Source: Acanthacorydalis orientalis
Lineage: Eukaryota; Arthropoda; Insecta; Megaloptera; Corydalidae
Direction: 5' to 3'
DNA length: 64,000 nt
Assembly: GCA_034766995.1 (NCBI GenBank)
Contig: CM068315.1
Coordinates: 11,358,510-11,422,509 of the forward strand
The notes beneath the pieces are model-generated. The model ran no database searches and was not told the origin of the DNA. It worked only from the letters and a program-made list of their open reading frames with translations. Made by a program: the position numbers and the translations under genes. Shown here piece after piece: positions 12,955-24,920 of this stretch; position 1 is the first letter of the stretch; each line of letters begins with the position of its first letter.

Positions 12955-13200
12955 GAACACAAACCGTTTATATCGATCCATAATCCGTTCGTTTAGAATC
13001 CACCGTCAAATCTAATAACAAAAGTTTGTTGCTGTTATTGTGATGGCATCCCTTAACTGTACAAGTTTTCCAACTAGTCAGATAACGGCGTTATACGAAT
13101 ATCAAACTAATTATTTCTACTGTAACAACAGTACGTGACGCTTTCACCTCCTCCGCGCTTATTATGCCATCGACATTTCGCCGTACGCAACAATATTAAA
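12955..13200. other. GC-richer unique island
   Basis: Unique sequence with CG-containing words (CACCTCCTCCGCGCTTATTA) and no coding frame. Candidate regulatory DNA, by contrast in composition only. Confidence 0.3.
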
Positions 13201-13575
13201 TTCAACGTACATATATTTTACAACAGTCATAGCTAATTACAAGTTCACTCCCTGAACTAACATTACTTCAATTAAAATCTTGCAATTGTAAGTGTAAGTG
13301 TATTATAATTCGTATTTTCTTTCCCTCTTTTTATATAGCTTTTAATCCAAAGAAACTTTATAAAAATGTTTCACATTATACTTTTATTGTAGTTTAAATA
13401 TAATAATTACGTAATTTATTTATTAAAAGATACAACGTTACAGTGAAATTAAAAAGAGATTTTTATTATTTACATCTTCAATTAACTCATCTGAATTTTT
13501 CTCATTTCGATTATTTTTAACAGATATCTTTTCAAAATCGTATATTTTCATATGTTTATCAAACTGATATTATTA

Positions 13576-14107
13576 TTAGGTTGGCAAAAAAATAATTACA
13601 TTTTTTGTTTTTTGAAATCTATTTCTATCAAGTTTATTTCATTTTGTTCATGTTAATATCATTTTAAAGTGCATTTCTCGGTCTGTGTTTTGATAATTGG
13701 TTTTATTATTAATTTTGCTTCGAATTGGGTTATTGAATTAAAGATGGAAAAGAAGCAATTAAGAGCAATTTTCAAAACGGATGATAAGGCAGTAGAAACT
13801 GCTCGTAAACTAAATGATGCTTTTGGTGTGGATATTGTTAAGGAACGTACGGTGCAATGATAGTTCCAAAATTCAGTACTGGAAACGAGAGACTTGAAGA
13901 TGAAGAAGGTCGCGAGCGTCCTTCTTCAGTTCATACCGATCAACTGAAGATGTTATTTGAATCAGAACCATACACAACAATTCGAGAGCTTGCACAAAAG
14001 TTAGGCATTAATCATCCAACAGTTCTGGAATACTTAAAACAGCTAGTGTATGGGACTGTATATGAATTTGAAGATCATAAACCGCAATTATTTTTCTAAC
14101 ACCCTAA
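13576..14107 (+). mobile_element. HTH-only mariner derivative, copy 3 (best preserved HTH frame)
   Basis: Terminal repeats are TTAGGTTGGCAAAAAAATAA and TTTTTCTAACACCCTAA. The interior encodes a mariner N-terminal DNA-binding region in near-continuous frame. The first piece starts at ATG 13744 (MEKKQLRAIFK, ETARKLNDAFGVD, VKERTVQ) and is stopped by TGA at 13858, where the family has Trp. The next piece has ERLEDEEGRERPSSVHTDQL and TTIRELAQKLGINHPTVLEYLKQL, then the 3' end tail EDHKPQLFF. The two halves match the bipartite helix-turn-helix that binds mariner terminal repeats. No catalytic residues follow: the usual ~230-residue DDD domain is deleted. Confidence 0.9.
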
Positions 14108-14308
14108 TATAATACTTAATCAAAAGATACAACGTTTGAAGCAATAAGTTTTAGAAAACGTCTATGTAACCAAAAACTATTATTTTAATTCTAAATCTTT
14201 TTTAAATTCGAATTGATTTCCTTTTAGTTCATTATTCCTATTCATAATAATTTCTGTTTTCTATCTGATAAAAATATTTTTCTGTGTCATTAGTGCAATT
14301 ATATTATA

Positions 14309-14345
14309 TTATATATATATACATATATATGTGTGTGTGCGTGTA

Positions 14346-14394
<49 letters not shown>
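14309..14394. repeat. Compound (TA)n/(TG)n microsatellite
   Basis: Alternating TA and TG dinucleotide blocks (ATGTGTGTGTGCGTGTATGT). Confidence 0.9.
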
Positions 14395-14395
<1 letters not shown>

Positions 14396-14449
14396 GTTTG
14401 TTTTTTTTTTTAATATTTATGTATTTCAATCATTAATTAATAGGGCAAG

Positions 14450-15400
14450 AATCAATAAAGAAAAATATTACAATCAATATTACATTCTTTATCATTATCT
14501 ACAATGATGTTAATGTCTCTGTTTACTTTTGAATCTCTAAACAAAAATATTTTTTTAGATTTAATATGTTCTTCAATGTCTTTTTCATAGCATTTTCAAT
14601 TATGGAATATTTCCTGTCAAAAAAATATATCAATGAATAGGAGAAATAAAAGTCCTGGCTATGATATTCAGAAAATATAGTGGTAAAGGAGAATGTCCCA
14701 TTCAAGTGTGTTAATTTATTTGAGCTTTTTCCTGGAAACCTGTGGGTATACGTTATCTTGGTGCAGTATAATTTTATTGCGGTTTATAACCCCAAACCTT
14801 TTTTTAAGTATGTTCCTTAAACATCAAAATGACCACAATAAACATCTCCAATAAAAGCTTATCCTTCATCTATAAGTTTATAAAAAAATATATTTCATAT
14901 CTCATCATATGCAGAATATTTTTTTATTTCTCTTTTGAGTTTCGGTTTAAATTACTAGTTTATCTAGTCCTCAACTGCTGTCATTTTCTTTTCCTTTTCG
15001 TCTTCCATTACAAACCTCGTCAAAAATCGATTATTATACTTATGAATAATATTCAATAAGATTATATTCGTTGTAACGAGTCTTATATGATTGTAATAGC
15101 ACCCATACACACAACATTGATTACTTATCCAGTTCATTTTAAAAGTTTAAAAACAGATATAGCCATATTTAATCTTACTATAATCTTCCATAGTTAGAAG
15201 ATTATCTCTGTTTGAATTACCGCTTGATATCATCGTTTTCAATTCTTCTAGGTATATAAATTTAGGACTCGACTGTGACATTAAAATTTTCTAAACGAAA
15301 TCTTGTGAGCCACATCTGTCACTTTCCAACTTTTAATGTTCACGTTCCATCATTCTGCATATGTTTTTGTCGCTCTCGTCGCATAATTTCAGAATTTAAA
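14450..15400 (-). pseudogene. Decayed mariner transposase relic
   Basis: On the minus strand, around 14763-14752, a frame reads IILHQDN followed by KKLKxINTLEWDIL. This matches the block around the second catalytic Asp of mariner transposases (LLHQDNARPH..L..L..E.L). Downstream, near 14590-14470, come pieces resembling the C-terminal end (DIEEHIKSKK, then a DCNIF-like terminus). Numerous stops and frameshifts interrupt it, and neither the first catalytic Asp nor terminal repeats were identified with confidence. The assignment rests on motif order, so it is moderate. Confidence 0.55.
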
Positions 15401-15444
15401 CTCATACAAAATACAGTACTGTAATTGTATCTCTTTCTCTCTAT

Positions 15445-15445
<1 letters not shown>

Positions 15446-15517
<72 letters not shown>
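15446..15517. repeat. (CA)n followed by (TA)n microsatellite
   Basis: About 25 bp of CA repeat passes directly into about 46 bp of TA repeat. Confidence 0.9.
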
Positions 15518-15520
<3 letters not shown>

Positions 15521-15639
15521 CTCTATATATATATACATTTATAAGTAGAATGAACCCGGATTTCACATTACTTGTGTTTTTAAATAGTCTCTGAAATTTT
15601 ATGAGAAATATTTAAAACTGTAAATATTTTCGTATCTGT

Positions 15640-16020
15640 GTTTTACGATCCCAATTCAAATACAGATCCGATTTGGCAAAAGACTAACGGAATAACGACA
15701 AGCACATACGTACAGTCGTGTACGATCCAGTACCAAAACGATTAATTTGTACGTACTTTCGCTCCTAGCGTATTTAGTAGTTGAGTTTCATATACAGCAC
15801 GAATATGATGAACTCTCTCTCGAAATACGGAAAAGGAAGGGCTTGTCCGACGCATAACGTCCTCCATCCGCATACGAGCGTAAGTCGTACGTCAGTGCTT
15901 GGTTGCGGTGACGCCGGCTGCAGGTGAACGACCCTCGTCGACCCAGACCGTCGGCGTGCATCGATCCGACGTCGTCGCCATCACCAGCCACTATAGCTTT
16001 TGCTCCGCATTAAAGATTCT
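15640..16020. other. GC-richer unique island
   Basis: CG-rich words are concentrated here (ACGCCGGCTGCAGGTGAACG; CCGTCGGCGTGCATCGATCC), in marked contrast to the AT-rich flanks. Open frames of about 70 codons exist on both strands, but they overlap antisense, lack splice context and match nothing I recognise. I treat it as possible regulatory DNA or a transcription start region, not as a gene. Confidence 0.35.
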
Positions 16021-16331
16021 GTATTATACGATCGAGCTTATGAGTTCCATTTATAATGATGGAAGAAAAAGATGCCAAACGATTCTAATAGAATACAATT
16101 GTTCTTGTTAGTTTTATCAGATTGCATTGAAATAAAATCAGGTTAAGATTATATAATCAATTACTAGGAGTCATTATTACTACCAATTGAATAGTCGGTT
16201 CTAAATAAAAAAAGTATACATCCAAAGATAAAGTAAATAATTTTATTTTAAATATATTCACCATTAAAAAGGACATTTATACTTACAGAATTATAGGTAT
16301 AAGAATATTATATAGGCTTAAATAATACTAT

Positions 16332-16336
<5 letters not shown>

Positions 16337-16386
<50 letters not shown>
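16337..16386. repeat. (TA)n microsatellite
   Basis: Pure TA array of about 50 bp. Confidence 0.9.
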
Positions 16387-16390
<4 letters not shown>

Positions 16391-16442
16391 AAAAATTAAT
16401 CAATTTCATTAATTTTAATATAACTATCACGTTGTCTTTATG

Positions 16443-16446
<4 letters not shown>

Positions 16447-16511
<65 letters not shown>
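16447..16511. repeat. (TA)n microsatellite
   Basis: Pure TA array of about 65 bp, 60 bp after the preceding one. Confidence 0.9.
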
Positions 16512-16514
<3 letters not shown>

Positions 16515-16946
16515 CATCATTGATTTTTAAGTAAAAAATAAATCTCTCCAGTGTATAATCTGCTTATATTAAAAAGGTTTGTAGTGTAACATTATCAGTC
16601 AAACAAAAATCTAACAATCTACATCACACTATATTTACGAAAAGTTTAGATAATCTCAATTATTTCTCATTCTTCATCTTCTTTCACATTTTAAATGAAC
16701 GTAAGCAAATAAAATAAAAAGATCTACTATTTCTGTTTGATTTAAGCATATTTATTTTTTTTAAATAAAATAAATAAATATTTTAGTTTCATTTACTTAA
16801 GATCAGAATAAAAATAATCATTGTTTTTCATGATGGTCAGATACTAATAATTTAATGTTCTGATTATAATAAACACTATAATTATTATTATAATATATGA
16901 AATAAAAGAGTGAAAATAGTTCTATATATATATATATACATATATA

Positions 16947-17026
16947 TTACATTGGTGCAAAAATAATTGCGGTTTTTACATGGTTTTCAAATAATAAGAA
17001 TTGCATTATTTTTGAACGCATCTAAT
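16947..17026. mobile_element. About 80 bp mariner-end MITE
   Basis: It begins TTACATTGGTGCAAAAATAA and ends with a sequence whose reverse complement starts TTAGATGCGTTCAAAAATAA, so it consists of little more than two mariner-type terminal repeats back to back. It lies between (TA)n tracts on both sides. Confidence 0.6.
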
Positions 17027-18058
17027 ATATATATATATATAATAAAAGGAGAGTAAAAATTATATTCGAGAACGAATTAACTTGTCAATTAACTAATTTA
17101 TTTGAAAATAAAATCACAATCTATAAAACTGAAAGTTAATTTTAGTTTACAAAAGTCTGTAACACGGTTAGATAATTTTATTAAATTAAACAACATTTGA
17201 CTTTTTCAATATATGTTATATTTTCATTTTAATAAATGTACATAATATATTTGGAAATTCTTAAACGAAAAATAAATAATTTAATTATTAATATCTTGTT
17301 TTTTTATTCATATATATATATATATATATATGAATAAAATATCCATAAAAAAGGAAGGAGATAGAACAGTGTAAAATAGGGTGTTATAAAGAGACTCGTT
17401 GCGACAGAGGGTCGCGTGTGTATGCGCGCTCATCACGGAAGTAGAACCACTCCCGACTTCGATGCATACGAAAATCAAAACGAAAAAATAAGAATAAATA
17501 TATATACATATATATATGTAAACACGCGCACATTATATGTGTATATTTTATAACATCTTATGAAGTGATTCATTTGCATGAATTATAATGAAAAGTTATA
17601 ATGATTCATAACAATCCACACGCAATTGATTTACATAGATTAAGTTTGAACGGTTCAATAATAAATTAATGTTTGGGTAATAAAATAATTTTGTAATTAC
17701 TCCAATTAAATGGTCGTATAGACGAATGGTTGGTTTTCAATTCATTAATAAGTAATATAATGGCGATAAACAGACTTGAAACTATTTCTGTTACAATATA
17801 CAACGGTTTGAATTTAATGATTAATAAGTAGTTATTCAAGTTAAGCAAAAAATACGATTTAATTACGTTTAAAAAATAAGAAAATCTTTTTAAAACAGAT
17901 CCTAATTTCACTATATAATAGATTAACTGTAAATAACGAAATGTAATACCGTTTTTTTTTAAATTTCGTTAACATATTTCGTTAATAAATTAGATTTTCT
18001 GTTTTTTGGTTTGTAGGAATATTGGAAACATTTACAATTCTTTTCAAAAACACATACG

Positions 18059-18061
<3 letters not shown>

Positions 18062-18118
<57 letters not shown>
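18062..18118. repeat. (TA)n microsatellite with (GA)n tail
   Basis: TA array followed by GAGAGAGAGAGG. Confidence 0.9.
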
Positions 18119-18129
<11 letters not shown>

Positions 18130-18690
18130 GGTGGAATAAATTTATATATAGAGATAGATAAACGATTAAACACATTACAATCTAATAATATTTTAAAAAA
18201 CAAGTTTCCTTAAAAGTATTAAAAAATATAATTGAAACATCACTCTTATTCAAAAATGAAAAGCAGTGCAAATTTTAAAAAGTTCTTTTAAGAATTCATA
18301 TACTCGTATTTAAAATTATAGTGACGAAAAATATTAATAAAAAAATAGTAAATGTAATATTTTATTTATTTGAATATTTGTATTTAAAGAAATGGATAAT
18401 AATTATAAACAATTATTGATTAAAGCTATAAAGTTTCACAAAATGATAAAAAATAAAAGAAAAAAATATTTAAATAGAATATATACTATTTAATAAGGCA
18501 AGTAAATTTTCCAAAATTTTTCGTAGTAGATAATAATATTAAGATATTGTAAGATAAAACAAATAATAATTTAAACAATAAAACATAAATATTTAAAATG
18601 TATATTAACATTTTTACTTTATAACTACTGTTTATGTTTATTATGAATGTTATTAATAAACTTTCTTTCCATTTTGAACATATGTATATA

Positions 18691-18693
18691 ACA

Positions 18694-18728
<35 letters not shown>

Positions 18729-18820
18729 GTGTGTGTGTGTATGTGTGTGTGTATGTGTGTGTGTATGGATGTATGTGTGTATATATGTATGTGTGTATAT
18801 ATGTATGTGTGTATATAGTA

Positions 18821-18877
<57 letters not shown>
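18691..18877. repeat. Compound (TA)n-(TG)n-(TA)n microsatellite
   Basis: A central TGTGTGTGTATG block lies between two TA arrays. Open frames reading Tyr-Ile or Cys-Val repeats on both strands are artefacts of this array. Confidence 0.9.
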
Positions 18878-18881
<4 letters not shown>

Positions 18882-19686
18882 CACATTATATTATTAGATT
18901 AGAAATGAGGTTAGAAAATTTAGATATCACCATTATAAAAAGTGTCCTAAGCTAATAGATGAAATTGAAACTTAAATGAAAATCGTTACACAAAAAATAT
19001 TTCGACGCTAATAGAGATAAATAGTAAATCAATAAAAATATAACTTAAAGTATCGAGTAAACATTTTTTATACAACAAATAAACAAAAACGATGTACTTA
19101 AAACTATAAGCAAAACATCCTTCAAGACGAATATTGGACTTATTTTAATTTTTTTGCAAAAAGAATTATCATTAAAGAACAATTTAAAAAACGAACGAAA
19201 CAACAACAGACAACTCCTATAAACTAATAAAGAAGCCAGTTAAGACGGAATATTATTTATTATTTAAAATACCAATTAAAATTACAAGAACTATAGCTTA
19301 GTTGACTCCACAGTAAAAATAAATTATATTTCAATATAAATAGCACCGTCTACATAATAAATATTGAACAAAAGTTTACTGTGTGCAACTTGAACGAGGA
19401 AGAAATAATACGGAATATAATACAACAAAGCTATACAAACCATAAAAAAATCTACCTATAGAAAAAAATATAAAAATAAAACCTATCAGTTACTTGCCCA
19501 CTATTGAAAATAACTTTATAGTAAGAAATATATTTCATTTTATACATAAAACTATAAAAATTAAGATCATTTTGTATCAAATTTTATGTATGAAAAAAAT
19601 AACAAAGTTTGTAAACAGTGTAATTCAAAATGGTTATGTGAGGTACATCCCTGAATAAGTATTATATATATATATATATATATATA

Positions 19687-19810
19687 CTAGGGCGCTTTGC
19701 CTCCTGATAGCTTCGCTCACCAACCCCCGGGCTCGCTTCGCTCGCCTACTTCTCAATTATAAGTCTGTACATGCAACCAAATGAAACAATAAACATATTT
19801 TCAAACTCAT
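19687..19810 (+). repeat. Dispersed repeat with a GC-rich core, copy A
   Basis: The sequence CCAACCCCCGGGCTCGCTTC and its 3' flank (ATGAAACAATAAACATATTT) recur in inverted orientation at 55025-55142. The core is strikingly GC-rich for this genome. It starts right after a (TA)n run. The repeat class is unknown. Confidence 0.7.
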
Positions 19811-19841
19811 TATATCTATATAATTATTAGTAACGTAAACG

Positions 19842-19842
<1 letters not shown>

Positions 19843-19925
<83 letters not shown>

Positions 19926-19947
19926 GTATGTGTGTGTGTGTGTGTGT
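19843..19947. repeat. (TA)n then (TG)n microsatellite
   Basis: About 80 bp of TA followed by a TG run. Confidence 0.9.
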
Positions 19948-20030
19948 TAGTATGCCTATATAAACATGGCAGTAGATTATTTTTTGCAACCTTTGAGTTT
20001 TTTGTGGCTAAATACTATTTCATGTATATA

Positions 20031-20073
<43 letters not shown>

Positions 20074-20184
20074 CAAAATATTTTAAATAAATTCAATTAC
20101 CAAAGTACACATTTCAATAATATATTTATTTCGTTTATTATATTTTTATCACTGTTGACCTTTTATAAAATCTTAATACATTTT

Positions 20185-20490
20185 TAAATATCACGTTCAT
20201 AATCGTGAGTATTCTAAAATATCACTGGCATATATTCACCTGAAATACGTCGATATTAGAACGATATTCTACTATCGATTATTCCACGCTGGTGCTTTCG
20301 GCATGGTTCATATGAAACGGTTTTGGGAACATCTGTCCATAGTCGATGCGGTTTTTCGTACGTACAAGGGTTCAGACAACCGATTTAATATCGCCGAGAA
20401 AATAAATTAAGCTGGAGATCATTTAATAATGGGATTCGTCTGGCACGACCTCCAAAACAGATATGTTCATAAATGAATCGATTTAATTGC
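20185..20490. other. GC-richer unique island upstream of the DUF1091-like pair
   Basis: Unique sequence (GGTGCTTTCGGCATGGTTCA; TTTCGTACGTACAAGGGTTC) about 600-900 bp upstream of the first DUF1091-like gene. No coding frame is supported. It could contain regulatory sequence for that gene, which is inference. Confidence 0.3.
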
Positions 20491-20616
20491 ATTGAAACTA
20501 TGTAAGCACTTCCAAACAATCATATATTCTCTCTATTCTGTTTTCAGTAATTTAATAATATTTTATAGAAAAATGTAATTTGTTATCAGATTAAAACTTT
20601 GATATGAATTAATCGT

Positions 20617-20655
<39 letters not shown>

Positions 20656-21082
20656 CTTTACATATATACATCGTTTTATAGAAATTGTTGACATTTAATT
20701 ATACAAAAATAAAAATAAGAAAAATCACTCTGCAGGAAACAATCGAGACTGTATATTAAATTCAAATGAAAAATTCAATGTCGCTGGAATTAATTCTTTT
20801 GTCACCATATATTAAAATTTTCATTTTATTTTATCAATCTCTATATTTTCAATTTTATTGAAATTTAAATCATGCAAACACGGAATGATACAAAAAAATC
20901 AAAAAGTAAGTGTATATAAGTATAAATAAAATTAGTGGTGCTTGCACAGTTAAATGTTTTAAAATATTTTGAAGTTTAAATTTGATAATTTAATTCCATA
21001 CGTTTCATATTATTTGTCTTCTTCTATTTCTACACATCAGATATTTAGTTACTAATAATTAATTATTAATTCAGTTATTATA

Positions 21083-21261
21083 ATGGATCGCAATCATTTA
21101 TTCATTATTTGTATTTTTATGGTATTTTTCTTTAAATGTATTAGTCTGTCTAAAACAGTGAGTACACTTTTAAAAATTTTATACTTTTCGAATTGCTCTT
21201 AAAATATTTTTACTTTTAAATAGCACTAGTATTAATAGAAATTTAAGATAATTTTAAGTTA

Positions 21262-21327
<66 letters not shown>

Positions 21328-22593
21328 AGCTCATAACAATACATTTCAGGTACCATATAAAATTAACTTATGGAGACTAGATGTAAATTGCTCTACAAAT
21401 AAGATAGAATGTTTTAGTACCAGCCGAAAGTATAATCGTACTATGTACGTTAGTGATTTTAATTATACGCTGCACACAGAATTGGAGGAAGATACGCAGG
21501 TAATTCATATTATGTATTTTTATATTCTAAAATGGATTTTAATTCAAAATCATTGTAGATAAATTTTAAGTTAATGATAATAAAATCATTTACTTTTTTT
21601 AATATTCACTTCATATGTCTTTCTAATCAAATTTAATCGCGGTTATTATTAGTATAAAAAATACAATTGTTTTGTTAACCACATTTTATTAAAAAAACTT
21701 CACTAAAATTTCTTCACTCTTAAAACACACTTTAAACCGATATATTGGTTAAAATACTTTTGATTAAAATATTCTATGATTATTTATATATGTATAAAAT
21801 TATTTTTTATTATAAACCTTAATCAAATTAAGCTAACGCTTTTAATCTCATTTTACATAAAAAAAACTATTAAATATTAAATTTCTTAATGTTTCTATTT
21901 ACAAAAATATATAAAATGCATGTGCATTACAAAAGAATAATAGCAATTCAAAAACATTTTTCGTTCCGGTATTTTTACTTAAAATACACAATTATAATTG
22001 AAAAGTTTACATTTAATTTCACACACACACACGCACAAACATATACGAGGGTCTTTTGATAAGTATGGTAAAAAAATAAGTTAAACGCTGTTTTTTTTGG
22101 AAAAAAAATATTTTTTTCTCAACCCATACAAAATCTAAGATCATGGATAATTTACAGAAGCATGATTGATATGTAAAGGGTCAAATGCCTATTAGCCAAA
22201 ATCATGTTAAATGCAAGTTCAATAATATTACAGTAGTAAATATGGATGGACAGGTGATTTTTATTCGTGACATTTGTTGATCATCATTTTTAAACAATTT
22301 AATCTAATTCCAAATACCTCGTTGAGAATAAAATTTATTTCTATATTACGCTAACGTTTAACAATAATTTTCCTTCGGTACTATGAGTTTACAGAAAACT
22401 GATGACAAAACCCTGATTTTCTTTTGGCATATAAAAAGGTATTCAAATATGTTCACTTAATGCAAACATCAATAACTAATCAAACATGTTTGAACTTGAG
22501 TCACAACAACAAACAATATTTAAACATCTATGTGCAACTGACACCAATAAATTAAAAAAAAATTGCGGTCACTTTCTGACTAAATTAAAATTC

Positions 22594-22658
<65 letters not shown>

Positions 22659-23842
22659 TTTTTCTATTGATTGTAGGTGACTATATCATCAAAAGTATTG
22701 AAAAATAACGTATATAAACCATTTATTCTCCAAATACGTTCTCCTCTATGTGATTTCATAAATCATGATAAAATGATATGGCCTTCATTTGTAGAGCATG
22801 GAAATTCCCCCAAAAAATGTAACTTCTTGAAGGTAAATGAATTAAAGTTCACTGTTATAATTCTTATCATTTTTGTAATAAATTAAGTTGATATTTTAAT
22901 AGAAATTATTTTTGAAATTTAAATATGTTTTTAAATTCCTGTTAACTTATAATCAACCAATTATTTTCCGGATTGGTTTCTATATAAAAATACATTCTTT
23001 AATTAATTTCATTTCATATATATTTTTTTTTTATAATAATATTAAATATTTTTTATATCCTTTTAAAATTTTATTAAATTATTTAAATATTTGAACACAC
23101 ATTTTACTTTGATATTGTTGATATAATATCAATAATAATTTAACAAAAATCAATAATTTATTAAAGATTATAAATCTAATAGTTTATATCTAAAATAATC
23201 CACTATATGTAGATCTTTTAGTTAATATATAAATCTTAAAATGAAATAAAATTTGGTCTCAAAAAACATTTGTTACGAATTTGTTCTTATATTCCTAATA
23301 ACCTGAAATACTCGTTAATCTTTATTCATAATTTTTATAGTTCTTAAATCAGATTGTGATCATTTAATCAATTAACTAGTAACAAAATTAAAAATTATTT
23401 CATTAAGATTAAATTCAAAGATTGTTATAAATCATAATTAAATATTATAATAAAAGAATAAGTATGTCCTTTTTACTTCCCAATTTCGATAAAACACTAT
23501 TTAAATAAAAATATTATCTATAAAATCTTATCACTATATATATAAAAATATTAAATTTTTGTATGTCATTATTGTAAAATAATTATATTGTTTTATTATG
23601 ATATTTTACAAAAAAAAAATAATTAATATTGTATGTTACTTATGAAGTTACTATTTTTTCAGGAAAAATTTTATTATGCTACAGATTTTTATATACCTCC
23701 AACGCATATGCCCATAACTATGCCTATTGGAAAATACCGCATTGACGTAATTATATCTCAATCAAATATCCCAATTGTGTATTTATATTTATACTTAGAG
23801 CTAATTGAAAATGAAAAACGTTACAAAAATAGGAAAAATTGA
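21083..23842 (+). CDS. Secreted DUF1091-like protein, paralogue 1 (4 exons)
   Basis: Exons are 21083-21157, 21350-21499, 22677-22832 and 23663-23842. Every intron starts GT, ends AG and is in phase 0, giving 186 residues. Exon 1 encodes a 25-residue signal peptide (MDRNHLFIICIFMVFF). Exon 2 carries two closely spaced Cys and the motif KYNRTM. Exon 3 has NNVYKPF, LCDFINHDKMIWPS and GNSPKKC. Exon 4 has FYIPPTHMP and GKYRID. This order of Cys-Phe block, Asn/Pro/Cys block and P-x-G-x-Y/F-R block is that of the insect DUF1091 family of small secreted proteins, whose function is largely unknown. It has the same exon plan as the paralogue at 27696-29640. A (TA)n array lies just before exon 3. The family assignment is by eye. 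Confidence 0.8.
21265..21327. repeat. (TA)n microsatellite in intron 1
   Basis: TA array that ends about 20 bp before the 3' splice site of intron 1 of DUF1091-like paralogue 1. Confidence 0.9.
22597..22656. repeat. (TA)n microsatellite in intron 2
   Basis: A TA array of about 60 bp ends 20 bp before the exon 3 acceptor of DUF1091-like paralogue 1. Confidence 0.9.
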
Positions 23843-23862
23843 ACACTCGTCTCCAATTTCGT

Positions 23863-23868
23863 AATAAA
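23863..23868 (+). terminator. Candidate polyadenylation signal AATAAA
   Basis: AATAAA, 20 bp after the stop codon of DUF1091-like paralogue 1. Such a short 3' UTR is plausible for a small secreted protein gene. Confidence 0.45.
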
Positions 23869-24134
23869 CGGCTTTTACTAATATATTCTTATTTAATTCG
23901 ACAAAAGCATTATTAAAAATGTATTCGTCTAAAAGTATACATTTATGGTATTTATGAAAAATTTGGTAATTGGATTATTTTATTTCCCTAATCAAATATA
24001 TAATGTAAACAAGTATTTGTTGATAATTAATATATACTTGACTTAATTAAAAGAATAAATAAACAAATATAAAAAATGTATCAACTTTTAATCTTAATTT
24101 TTTATCATTTTTTTGATAATTATATGTTTATATT

Positions 24135-24372
<238 letters not shown>

Positions 24373-24376
<4 letters not shown>

Positions 24377-24866
24377 GTGTGCAATTTAATTAGATGCCTT
24401 TTTTATAGAAAATGAATGTTTACGGAAAAATGGAATACATTTAAATCCTCAAAATAACCCTTATTATTTTATTATTTTGTATAACTTTGCTCCATCTGTC
24501 GAGTAACTGACAAATTCCTTGTAGAAAAAGAATGGCAGCATTAACTCGATGAAATCGTAATACATTTTTGAACCTCTTCCACTCTTTTGTTATTTTTGCA
24601 TGTTTTATGTATAACAACCCTTTCTGAACAAATCATTCACATGACTTTGGCTGCATTTTTTTCAAGTAGAATGCGAGAAGTATGCAATGCCTTATATGCT
24701 ACTTTTCAGATATCATCTTATTCTCTACTGTTTTGTGAGATTGTGTCAACTGCTTAGCTAAGGTATATGATATTTTTAAATGTTAAGGTTGGCACTTCAA
24801 ACTCCTAAAACGGCGAAAAAATATTTGAATTTTTAACAATTACGATTGATTCAATTTAAAGGCACC

Positions 24867-24871
<5 letters not shown>
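24373..24871 (-). pseudogene. Mariner-type element relic (C-terminal transposase end)
   Basis: On the minus strand near 24530-24470 a frame reads FLQGICQLLDRWSKVIQNN. This resembles the last residues of many mariner transposases (an FYxxGIxxLxxRWxKCI block) followed by the 3' end. The element begins TTAGGTGTGCAATTTAATTA at the left, and the right end (TTTAAAGGCACCGAAT) gives a weakly matching inverted repeat. It is about 500 bp, internally deleted and flanked by (TA)n on both sides. Confidence 0.5.
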
Positions 24872-24902
<31 letters not shown>

Positions 24903-24920
24903 AGAGAGAGAGAGAGAGAT
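24870..24920. repeat. (TA)n then (GA)n microsatellite
   Basis: TA run followed by AAAGAGAGAGAGAGAGAGAT. Confidence 0.9.

Larger units (their letters stand above)
17027..20180. other. AT-rich intergenic sequence dominated by TA/TG microsatellites
   Basis: No gene was recognised. Small islands of higher complexity occur at about 17385-17475 (GACAGAGGGTCGCGTGTGTA). The remainder is microsatellites and AT-rich sequence. Confidence 0.4.

Noticed and set aside
15788..16111. Overlapping antisense open frames in a GC-rich island
   Set aside because: Neither frame shows a domain. Higher GC alone lengthens open frames by reducing stop codons.
18486..18955. Long open frames of Tyr-Ile, Cys-Val and His-Thr repeats on both strands
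   Set aside because: They are translations of (TA)n and (TG)n microsatellites, with no independent coding signal. The same applies at 4372, 24076, 33126, 47628, 54062, 54672 and 61188.
22047..22140. CGAGGGTCTTTTGATAAGTATGG, resembling the 5' end of a Tc1/mariner element
   Set aside because: No partner end or transposase piece was found nearby, so I do not annotate it as an element.
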